Assembly: GCA_016181305.1 (NCBI GenBank)
Contig: JACOZN010000006.1
Coordinates: 1-35,959 of the forward strand
DNA from: Candidatus Woesearchaeota archaeon
GTDB taxonomy: Archaea; Nanobdellota; Nanobdellia; Woesearchaeales; GW2011-AR4
Length of the DNA: 35,959 bases
Direction of reading: 5' to 3'
Part shown: positions 1-6,569 of the stretch, piece after piece
Position numbering within the stretch: position 1 is the stretch's first letter
Layout of the letters: each line of letters begins with the position of its first letter
The notes under the pieces: model-generated
The model's database searches: none
Seen by the model: only the letters and a program-made list of their open reading frames with translations
Told to the model about the DNA's origin: nothing
Position numbers and translations under genes: made by a program

Positions 1-2
1 GA

Positions 3-131
3 GGCTATTACTTCGGCAACATGCCTATAGTAAAGGAGAATTTCACGATTGTGATTTTGATTATAATAATTTTGTCATTTATGCCGATGGCCTGGGAGTT
101 TTGGAAGCATAAAAAGAGAAAAGAAAGATAG
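3..131 (+). CDS. C-terminal end of a DedA/VTT-family membrane protein (partial)
   Basis: The gene enters from the left edge; only the last 42 codons are visible, ending at TAG 129-131. The tail has a GYYFGN...VKEN segment, then a hydrophobic helix rich in Ile and Leu, then a short Lys/Arg-rich cytoplasmic end. In DedA/SNARE-associated (VTT domain) proteins the last periplasmic re-entrant segment is followed by exactly such a final transmembrane helix and basic tail. That match is from family knowledge; the catalytic or transport function cannot be judged from this fragment. It converges with the hypothetical gene that ends at 139. Confidence 0.6.
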   Translation, partial: GYYFGNMPIVKENFTIVILIIIILSFMPMAWEFWKHKKRKER

Positions 132-138
132 TTGATTT

Positions 139-663
139 TTATATAACAGTTTTATAGGCATGAAGGAACGCCAATGGCTGGCTCTTGTTCCTGATATCTT
201 CGTTTAGCCGTACATACACTGAGATTTCGTCCTTAACATAGCTTACTTTAAAGGCATTTGAAGCATCAAAAACCCCGAATCTGTTTTTTGGCATTGCTTT
301 CAGGCAGTCCTCAAGGCTTCTTTCAAAGGTTTTCCTTATCAAATTTTCCCTGAATTCAGGGTCATCCTCTTCTTCCAGATGGAAAACAACACTGCCTTTT
401 CTCGATATATATGAGCCGAGAATGTTGTAGCCTATATTCCTGATTATCCCTTTTTGCTTTAGGCTAAGTAGCGCATCCCTATAGCTGTTTTTTAGCTTTA
501 TATATCCAAAGTACTCCTGCGATTTCTTAAACCCAAGCTCCAACACCAAACCCATCAAATCCCTAAAATCGGCATCCCGATATGCCTTCTTTTGGAAAAA
601 CTCCTCTGTGAATCTTGACAGCTCTTCGTCTATTGAAAATGGTTTTTTATGCTCTGCTGGCAT
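139..663 (-). CDS. Hypothetical protein, 174 aa
   Basis: I do not recognise the family. The protein is soluble, charged and mixed alpha/beta, without a signal peptide or membrane segment and without an obvious catalytic motif. An upstream ATG at 669 would add two residues, but a TATA box at 688-695 (minus strand) lies 25 nt before the ATG at 663, the spacing seen for other leaderless genes here, so I start at 663. It is divergent from the purM-like gene; the two TATA boxes are about 42 bp apart, so the promoters share a compact intergenic region. Confidence 0.7.
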   Translation of the reverse strand: MPAEHKKPFSIDEELSRFTEEFFQKKAYRDADFRDLMGLVLELGFKKSQEYFGYIKLKNSYRDALLSLKQKGIIRNIGYNILGSYISRKGSVVFHLEEEDDPEFRENLIRKTFERSLEDCLKAMPKNRFGVFDASNAFKVSYVKDEISVYVRLNEDIRNKSQPLAFLHAYKTVI

Positions 664-687
664 AGCCATTTAAGCATAGAACCTAGG

Positions 688-695
688 TTTATAAA
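688..695 (-). promoter_or_regulatory. TATA box of the hypothetical gene 139-663
   Basis: TTTATAAA on the minus strand ends 25 nt before the ATG at 663. The spacing implies a leaderless transcript and decides between two in-frame ATGs. Confidence 0.6.
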
Positions 696-737
696 CCTTT
701 TTTAAGCCATTATCGCTTTAAAAATATCTTAAAAACC

Positions 738-745
738 TTTATAAA
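738..745 (+). promoter_or_regulatory. TATA box of the purM-like gene
   Basis: TTTATAAA ends 23 nt before the ATG at 768. This places the true start at 768, upstream of the frameshift, and predicts a leaderless mRNA. Confidence 0.65.
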
Positions 746-767
746 CACCAATCCTTACTCTTTCTGC

Positions 768-1821
768 ATGAAGCCGAGCTACCAGGAAGCTGAGTCAAAG
801 GCTGTTGCAGCCATAAAAAAAGCCATTCCAATTGTTTGAAAACAATGAGGTTTTTCCGAGGCATTACCTTGCCAGTACAATTGACGGCGTAGGCACAAAA
901 TCCATAATTGCAGAATTGATGGACGAATATGGTACAATTGGAATTGACTGTGTTGCTGTAAATGCCAACGACTTGGCAACTTTGGGTGCAGTAAGCCCAT
1001 TCTTGTTCATGGACTGCATCTTGTGCCAGCCTGAAATTTTGGAAAAAGCAATAACGGGCGATATAGTAAGAGGAATGTCAAAAGGCTTGGAGCAGTGCAA
1101 TGCATCAAATATACTGAGAAACTCTATAAAAATAAATTTTGGAAAGGGGGAAACCGCTTCCGTTGATGAGCTGTTAAGCTCGCCTAAGCGCGGATACGCT
1201 TTTGAGGCATTCGGCTCCATGGTTGGGTTTATACTAAAAAATAAATTTGCAAAGCACAAAATCATGGCTGGCGACAAAATAATCGCATTAAAAAGCTCAG
1301 GGGCGCATTCCAACGGCTACACTGACTTAAGAAGGCATCTGTTAAAGGGAGATTTTGAGACAAGGCAGGAATACAAAAGGTTGTACAAAGGCAGGTTTTC
1401 CTTGCATGACAGGTTTGACGGCTCAACAATCGGCAAAATACTGCTTGAGCCGACAAAAATCTATATTCAAACAATGGCAAAAATATCGAAAAATTTTGAT
1501 GTTGCGGGATTTAACAACACAGGCTATGGGCTGAAGAACCTAAATCGCGCAAAGGAAAATGTCGAGTTCAGGATCAACAAGCCGTTAAAGCCGCAGCCTA
1601 TTTTCGAGCTGATGCAGAAGGAATCAGGATTTACCGATGAGCATATGTACTCGACTTTCAACATGGGTATGGGATTTTTTGTTGTCTGCGATAAAAAAGA
1701 TGCAGATGATATTCTTAATATTGCAAAAGAAGCGGATGTTGTCGGTGAAGTAAGGAAAAGCAATAAGGCAATCACAATTCTGGAAAAAAACAGCAAAAAG
1801 ATTATGTTTGAAGGATATTAG
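768..1821 (+). CDS. purM: Phosphoribosylformylglycinamidine cyclo-ligase (AIR synthetase)-like protein, divergent, frameshifted near its N-terminus
   Basis: PurM closes the imidazole ring of AIR in purine synthesis using ATP. Family signatures are DGVGTK, GIDCVAVNANDL, a GETA-like motif, SSGAHSNGY, LEPTKIY, NTGYGL and MYSTFNMGMG. The main reading frame opens at about 832, but the promoter and a natural ATG at 768 lie in another frame that stops at TGA 837-839. Removing one A from the seven-A run at 815-821 joins the two into a protein of 350 residues, close to the usual length of about 345. Even joined, the region before DGVGTK is roughly 25 residues shorter than in E. coli PurM and lacks the glycine-rich GGFGG loop, so this is a divergent type. 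Either the gene is broken or the A run was over-called. Confidence 0.85.
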
Positions 1822-1862
1822 AAAATTTTCATCTGTTTATTGCAATAAGGCCGTCAAGCAGC

Positions 1863-1961
1863 TTATTTCATCAGAAACTCGCCCATATTGTCGTCAAAGT
1901 CCTCCAATTTCAGGCTCCTGACCAAATCCTGCTCTGCATCGGATTCTTTTATGTTTTTCAT
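1863..1961 (-). CDS. Tiny acidic protein, 32 aa (third ORF of micro-operon)
   Basis: This ORF starts at ATG 1961 behind a GGAGG ribosome-binding site and directly follows the TGA of the ORF above it. The protein is acidic in its second half, with a DFDDN segment and a GEFLMK end. It is loosely like the acidic protein at 10349-10495 (VRESL..DDDE..EEAFM), which also sits beside a 46-residue zinc ribbon and an AbrB-PhoU regulator. The function is unknown; I rest the call on the RBS, the operon position and the repeated gene context. Confidence 0.45.
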   Translation of the reverse strand: MKNIKESDAEQDLVRSLKLEDFDDNMGEFLMK

Positions 1962-1962
1962 T

Positions 1963-2091
1963 TCAAGTGCCTCCATCTCTTTTGTTGTTTTGTGTTAGCA
2001 TTTCAATAACCTCCATCGCATTTTCTTCGCTTATAAGCGGAATCATGCTGCACAAATGCCTTTTTAACTGAAATATCTTTAAATTCAGCAT
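1963..2091 (-). CDS. Tiny hypothetical protein, 42 aa (second ORF of micro-operon)
   Basis: ATG at 2091 follows an AAAAAGGTGA ribosome-binding site; the ORF ends at TGA 1963-1965, two bases from the next start. The protein is a short amphipathic, probably helical chain with one cysteine and no recognised motif. An overlapping frame is also open, but only this frame has an RBS and neat junctions with its neighbours. Function unknown. Confidence 0.4.
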   Translation of the reverse strand: MLNLKIFQLKRHLCSMIPLISEENAMEVIEMLTQNNKRDGGT

Positions 2092-2123
2092 TGTATTCAC
2101 CTTTTTGCATTTTAACTGCAATC

Positions 2124-2264
2124 CTACAGATACCTGCGCTCAATTGACATGACTTCCCTGTATATTGTGCCTTCGCAATCCATGCAAAGGGCTTGCATAT
2201 CATTTGGCATTTCATTGCCGCAAAAGTCTGCTGCAGAACCGCAGCACGGGCATATTATATCCAT
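2124..2264 (-). CDS. 46-residue zinc-ribbon protein (first ORF of micro-operon)
   Basis: ATG 2264 follows AAAAGGGGG with a 4-nt spacer; the stop is TAG at 2124-2126. Cysteines are arranged C5-x2-C8 ... C27-x2-C30 (ICPCCG and LCMDCE), a compact four-cysteine zinc knuckle. It matches the zinc ribbon at 10537-10677 in length (46 aa) and layout, although sequence identity is low outside the cysteines. A TATA-like stretch near 2296-2304 gives a short leader. The gene is divergent from AbrB-PhoU regulator 1. A role as a small regulator or ribosome-linked adaptor is conceivable but unproven. Confidence 0.6.
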   Translation of the reverse strand: MDIICPCCGSAADFCGNEMPNDMQALCMDCEGTIYREVMSIERRYL

Positions 2265-2389
2265 AAAACCCCCTTTTGTATAATCTTTTTAGGCAGTATA
2301 TATTTGATGCATAATATATATTTTATCCTTACACTATGCTTATAGGAGCATATATATGCTTATTTTTAAATTACGCAAATAAACGAAAA

Positions 2390-2450
2390 TTATATATACT
2401 AGTTAAACAATATACCCAACATTGCAGTAAAGCATAGGGTGGTAATAATT
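2390..2450 (+). promoter_or_regulatory. Leader of AbrB-PhoU gene 1: TATA box, GGGTGGT site and ATT start
   Basis: A TATA box lies at about 2390-2398, predicting a transcript start near 2420. GGGTGGT at 2437-2443 is followed by four bases and then ATT at 2448-2450. The GTG at 2439 lies inside the ribosome-binding site and is not a likely start. The same arrangement occurs at 10159-10172 and, with ATG instead of ATT, before the zinc ribbon at 10537. Confidence 0.55.
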
Positions 2451-3386
2451 AAAAGAAAAGTTGTCCAGCACGGGCCTTCTACATTAATCATATCGCTGCC
2501 TTCCAAGTGGGTTAGGCAGCATAATGTGAGGAAGGGGGATGAGCTTGACGTAGAAGACACGGGAAACAATATTGTGATAAGCCCGCAAAAAAGAGAAAGT
2601 CTGGAAAAAGTCACTCTCGACATCAGCGCATTTGGGAATATGATTCCAAGAACTATATACTCCATGTACAGGAGGGGGGTTGACGAATTAATTATTTCAT
2701 TCAAAAACCAGGATTCTTTCAGCTTAGTACAAAGTTCCCTGGGAAAGGAAACTGTGGGTTTTGAGATACTGGAAACAGGTAATAACCATTGCTTAATAAA
2801 AAATGTATCAGAGGGGGGCAAGGAATTTAACCATCTGCTAAGGCAGACATTTTTATTGCTGTTGTCTATGGCGGAAGAGGGGCATAAAGCCTTAAAGCAG
2901 GGAAATTTCAAGCTGTTAGGCAATTTAATATCTTTGGAGGAGGCAAATAACAGGTTCACAAACCTATGCAGGAGGTACTTAAACACCAAAGGCAGCGAGG
3001 ATTTTGACAAAATCGGGCCAATTTATTATATAATCGAGCAGCTGGAAAAAATTGCAGATACATACAAGTATATGTACTCTTATTTGGCGGGCATAAACAG
3101 AGAAAATTTAAAAGTTAACAAGGAATTGCTGGAAAATTTTTATGAAATCAACAAAACCTTAAGAAAATACTATGACTTATTCTATAAGTTTTCCCCCCAG
3201 CAAGTTGCAGAATTAAAGGATGGGAGGGATAAAATAATAAAAGAGCTTTATTTAACGTCATCCAAAATAAGCAAGCCATATGACATCATATTTTTTCACC
3301 ACTTGATGGAGCTGGTCACTGAAATATTTTCTTTGGTTGATCCCTATTTGATACTCTCAATCAAGGATTCAGCTAAAACAGGATGA
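2448..3386 (+). CDS. AbrB-PhoU domain protein 1 (archaeal phosphate/transport-type regulator)
   Basis: The N-terminal 50 residues form a SpoVT/AbrB DNA-binding swapped-hairpin domain (KRKVVQHGPSTL, SLPSKWV, KGDELDVED). The rest, about residues 110-312, is an all-helical PhoU-like pair of bundles with the usual LxxxANNRxxxLCRRY and EQLEKIADTYKYMY elements. Archaeal family members usually begin at MKRKVVQHG, which here would be an ATT codon at 2448. An in-frame GTG at 2439 adds only three residues and overlaps the ribosome-binding site. The family is thought to link transport or phosphate state to transcription; no phosphate transporter lies nearby. Its last 43 bases overlap the convergent receiver-domain gene. 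Confidence 0.85.
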   Translation: MKRKVVQHGPSTLIISLPSKWVRQHNVRKGDELDVEDTGNNIVISPQKRESLEKVTLDISAFGNMIPRTIYSMYRRGVDELIISFKNQDSFSLVQSSLGKETVGFEILETGNNHCLIKNVSEGGKEFNHLLRQTFLLLLSMAEEGHKALKQGNFKLLGNLISLEEANNRFTNLCRRYLNTKGSEDFDKIGPIYYIIEQLEKIADTYKYMYSYLAGINRENLKVNKELLENFYEINKTLRKYYDLFYKFSPQQVAELKDGRDKIIKELYLTSSKISKPYDIIFFHHLMELVTEIFSLVDPYLILSIKDSAKTG

Positions 3387-5335
3387 GGGACCATATGCCT
3401 GCTGCACGATTTCAAAAGGTAGTGCATCCTGTCTTGCAGGCTGCTGCTGTCTCTTAATTTCGGCTGCGGCGCATGAAGCAAGCCTTTCTTATAAGCCTCA
3501 AAATCAGTCTGCCCTAGATTTTCTTTGATTTCTCTAAAGCTTAAGCCCTGTTCCAGATATCCTGCAACCAAATGCCCTAGCGATGCAAACCACAAAGCTT
3601 GGTTGCCCCAGTGCAGGGCTTTTCTTGCATAATCCTCCATGTCAGCCCTGTACTGCTCTTGGCCGATACGGCTTCTCTTAGCGTTATAATGCTTCTGATA
3701 TGAACCAACATGCTCAGTTAAAATACGGCACTGCCTCCATATGGACTTGTACAAGCCAACTGAAGCATAATCCATCCAATGATAGGGGGTTGGATTATCA
3801 CCAAATTTTTTTGTAGCTAAATCAGAAAAATGATTTATTATTTCCGGTGGTGTTAATCCAGCTTCAAGGCTGTTAAAAAAATTAACAAAATCTTCATAGG
3901 TATGCGCTATCCTATGGTGGCTGTCAACTAAAGTGCGCCTATTCCTCATAAAACTCAATGCACTCTGTTTTAAGCGCCAGTCGGGCTTGTCCTTCAAAAT
4001 GTCCCCAATAGCTTTATCTTTATCTTTACTTTTGTCAGGGATTTGATGTGAGAAAATTTGCTCATAGAGTTGCTCACGTGTCGGTTTTCGAATTCCTAAA
4101 TCCATGATGAGATTTCCATGGCTGTTGTCCGATAGCAAAGAGTAGACCCCTGTCCCTATAGTATGGGCGCTTAACCAGCTGAAACCATCCAGTGCCATAG
4201 AAAATTGCCCGATTTCCGAGTCTGAAATCCTTCTGTCTGCATGAGATTCGGCTGGACTTTTGCCGATAAGCTCCATTACCCTCTGTTCTATTGACTTTTC
4301 AGCCAAAGCCCTCAAACTTTTAATAACCTGGCCGGAATAGTAAGGCCTGGCTTTTTCAGCTTCTGCCAATTCATCTATTTTTGGGCTTATATTATTTTGC
4401 CAGTTCATCATCAATTTTGCATTTTCCTCTAAGAGCGTATTTTTTAGCAAAACAGATATCCTGTCTTTTCCCAGCATAGCAAAAACATCCGCATAGCTCT
4501 GGCCAATAACCAAAGGAATTAATGCAAAACACCTGCCATCATTGCCGTAATAAACGGCGGTTGGCCTTGCATGATTTATCCCGGATTCGGATCTGTAGCA
4601 TCTTTCAGAGTTCTCTATAAATGCTTTTATTTCAATTTGAGAGAATTCTTTTATTATATACGCTTCTTGATTTCTGCCATAAAATGTGGTTGTATGCACT
4701 GGTTTAAATGGGATGGCGCCCCCTTTTGCATCAACAATAAATGCAGGTTCGGTCCCCAAAATCCTGTCGTGCAATACCTTCAATACTTCTCCAATATCAG
4801 GGCCCACTTCCGCATATGTTTTTTTCTCGAAATGCTGATGCAACTGATATTGCCCATACAACTTCCAAAATTCTGCATGAAGTTTGTGCTCTCTTGAGCG
4901 CCGTGTGTGCGTCAATATAGCTTCTATGGTATCTCCTAATTCAATATGCGGTTTGGACAAGTATCTTACTATATTCTCATTTTCTACAGCTTCTTTTGCT
5001 GTCTTAAGAGAAGGATGAGCAGTTGCGATTGCGCAAGCAGCAGTCGGATCGTATTTTTTCAGTTCCTCAATTAACTGTAACCCATTCCTTTCCTCACCCA
5101 GCCTCAAATCAATAATGCTGCCGTCAGGAGAGTATTCATCAAAGGTTTTGACAGCCTCATCAAAGGTGCTGGCTGTGACTACGTTTAATCCAGCGTTTTC
5201 AATAGCCTTGCTGAGTATTTCTAAAAAAGAAGGGTGGTCATCAACTACCAAAATTAATGGTTTATCTCGCAAAAGCCTCAGTTCTAGTCCTGATTTGTTC
5301 AAATCTAATTCTGGCTTACTCATAGTAATACTCAT
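3344..5335 (-). CDS. Response-regulator receiver domain fused to a large uncharacterised region, 663 aa
   Basis: Residues 26-140 are a CheY-like receiver domain: acidic pair D32/D33, phospho-acceptor D76 (SIIDLRL), T105 (IATAH) and K128 (YLSKPH). After it comes about 520 residues I do not recognise. The middle part (about 175-320) has alternating strands and helices that could be a GAF/PAS-like sensor; the remainder is mostly helical and Trp/Tyr/His-rich. There is no DNA-binding, histidine kinase or GGDEF motif and no kinase gene in the window. It lies 46 bp downstream of the HAD-like gene on the same strand, so the two may be co-transcribed. An ATG at codon 5 is an alternative start. Confidence 0.75.
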   Translation of the reverse strand: MSITMSKPELDLNKSGLELRLLRDKPLILVVDDHPSFLEILSKAIENAGLNVVTASTFDEAVKTFDEYSPDGSIIDLRLGEERNGLQLIEELKKYDPTAACAIATAHPSLKTAKEAVENENIVRYLSKPHIELGDTIEAILTHTRRSREHKLHAEFWKLYGQYQLHQHFEKKTYAEVGPDIGEVLKVLHDRILGTEPAFIVDAKGGAIPFKPVHTTTFYGRNQEAYIIKEFSQIEIKAFIENSERCYRSESGINHARPTAVYYGNDGRCFALIPLVIGQSYADVFAMLGKDRISVLLKNTLLEENAKLMMNWQNNISPKIDELAEAEKARPYYSGQVIKSLRALAEKSIEQRVMELIGKSPAESHADRRISDSEIGQFSMALDGFSWLSAHTIGTGVYSLLSDNSHGNLIMDLGIRKPTREQLYEQIFSHQIPDKSKDKDKAIGDILKDKPDWRLKQSALSFMRNRRTLVDSHHRIAHTYEDFVNFFNSLEAGLTPPEIINHFSDLATKKFGDNPTPYHWMDYASVGLYKSIWRQCRILTEHVGSYQKHYNAKRSRIGQEQYRADMEDYARKALHWGNQALWFASLGHLVAGYLEQGLSFREIKENLGQTDFEAYKKGLLHAPQPKLRDSSSLQDRMHYLLKSCSRHMVPHPVLAESLIESIK

Positions 5336-5381
5336 TTAACTCGCTCTCAGAGCATTTTAAATTATGCTATTTTTCGGAAAG

Positions 5382-6023
5382 CTATGCGACAATTGGCAAT
5401 TTTCGAGCATAATCAACTACTCTTTGCCAATCAGTTGCTATATAGATGTGATCTCCTGCATTCCTCTTGTCTTTTCCCTTCCCAAATAAGATAAGGTGCA
5501 TGCCGTCAACAGGCTTATCAGGCAAATGCCTCTTATCATCATCTACTAAAAGCCAGGCGCCCAGTGTTAGTGCAATATCAGCCTTCATAGTGCCAGTGAC
5601 ATTCTTTATGTTAGCATATTTTGGGCTGTATAATGATAAAACTCCCTGAATGCAATCAGATAGCTTTAACCCCCCTAACCTTTCCCTGAGGCTTCTAATT
5701 TCTTCGGCGTCCCTGTTTGATAAGACATAAACCAAGCCTAACCTGCTAAGTTCTTGAACGCCTTCTAAAGCCCCCTCCAACGGGTGAGTATTCAAGGTTG
5801 ATTCCCTAGATTTAGAGTAATCATTTGCCTCAGTGTACCATGAGCTTCCAATTATTGGGGTAAGTTCTGTGCGGCTGCATTGGTATGGCTGGATACCCTT
5901 AATGATTTCTTGGTCCGGATAGCGCTCCCTTAGGAATTCAAGTTTTTTTTTGCCTGTTTCAAGCAAAACATCATCAGCATCCAATACAGACACTAATCCC
6001 CTCACAAGCTTTGATTCTGCCAT
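5382..6023 (-). CDS. HAD-superfamily hydrolase-like protein, 213 aa
   Basis: Haloacid dehalogenase-type motifs are visible in order: motif I VLDADDVLL (nucleophile D15, acid D17), motif II VLSNRD, a motif III lysine near TMKADIAL, and motif IV WLLVDDDKRH. The cap between motifs I and II, at roughly residues 25-85, suggests a small-molecule phosphatase such as a 5'-nucleotidase-like enzyme. The substrate cannot be read from sequence. It precedes the receiver-domain gene on the same strand with a 46-bp gap, suggesting a two-gene unit. Confidence 0.7.
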   Translation of the reverse strand: MAESKLVRGLVSVLDADDVLLETGKKKLEFLRERYPDQEIIKGIQPYQCSRTELTPIIGSSWYTEANDYSKSRESTLNTHPLEGALEGVQELSRLGLVYVLSNRDAEEIRSLRERLGGLKLSDCIQGVLSLYSPKYANIKNVTGTMKADIALTLGAWLLVDDDKRHLPDKPVDGMHLILFGKGKDKRNAGDHIYIATDWQRVVDYARKLPIVA

Positions 6024-6182
6024 TTCCGTTTTTCGTCTTTTAAAGTACGATATTCATAAACTAGTAAGCAACAATCTTATTTAAATGTTATTGAGTGAGT
6101 TAATAATATTCAATATCGAAAAAGCATATTCTGCATATAATGTCCACTAAAATTACTTATAATCAAAAATCAAAGGTTATGT

Positions 6183-6569
6183 ATGAAAAAATACGGGAAG
6201 ACAAGCTTATATTCAATTACAGTTTTAGTAGTAGTATCACTTCTAAGTTTTGTGTTTTTGGGCGGTGTAATTGTAAATGGACAAAACCTAAATACTTCTG
6301 ATAGTTTGCCTGCTCAGCAAATAACAAGCTCTGTTGGAGTTCCAAATACCATTCCCCCACTCCAGAACATTGTAGGCGAACTCCCAGCCACTATCGGATT
6401 GCAGCTGCCCACCATCATTACCGACACAACATACCAAATCCTGCTTCCGGGCAGAACTATCCGCAATGTTAGGCACGACTGCACAGGATTCGCTAACTGC
6501 CACACCGACTTGCAGCCTGCGCTTGACGAAGCCCAGCCAGGCGACGAAGCGCAAAAAAGACAGCTCTGA
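6183..6569 (+). CDS. N-terminal part of a secreted beta-helix surface protein (broken gene, part 1 of 3)
   Basis: The ORF opens with a signal peptide: basic MKKYGK, then a hydrophobic stretch up to about residue 30. It ends with LQPALDEAQPGDE, the typical start of a parallel beta-helix domain (LQxAIDxAxPGD). After this the frame runs into TGA at 6567-6569, while the beta-helix continues in the next frame (6553 onward). One extra A in the six-A run at 6553-6558 would explain the break. The short strand segment that normally follows PGD in such proteins also seems missing, so a small real deletion is possible. Parts 2 and 3 continue to 9148. Confidence 0.7.
   Translation: MKKYGKTSLYSITVLVVVSLLSFVFLGGVIVNGQNLNTSDSLPAQQITSSVGVPNTIPPLQNIVGELPATIGLQLPTIITDTTYQILLPGRTIRNVRHDCTGFANCHTDLQPALDEAQPGDEAQKRQL

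Noticed and set aside
864-1313. Minus-strand ORF of 149 codons inside purM.
   Set aside because: It is a shadow of a well-supported coding frame; no promoter or RBS.
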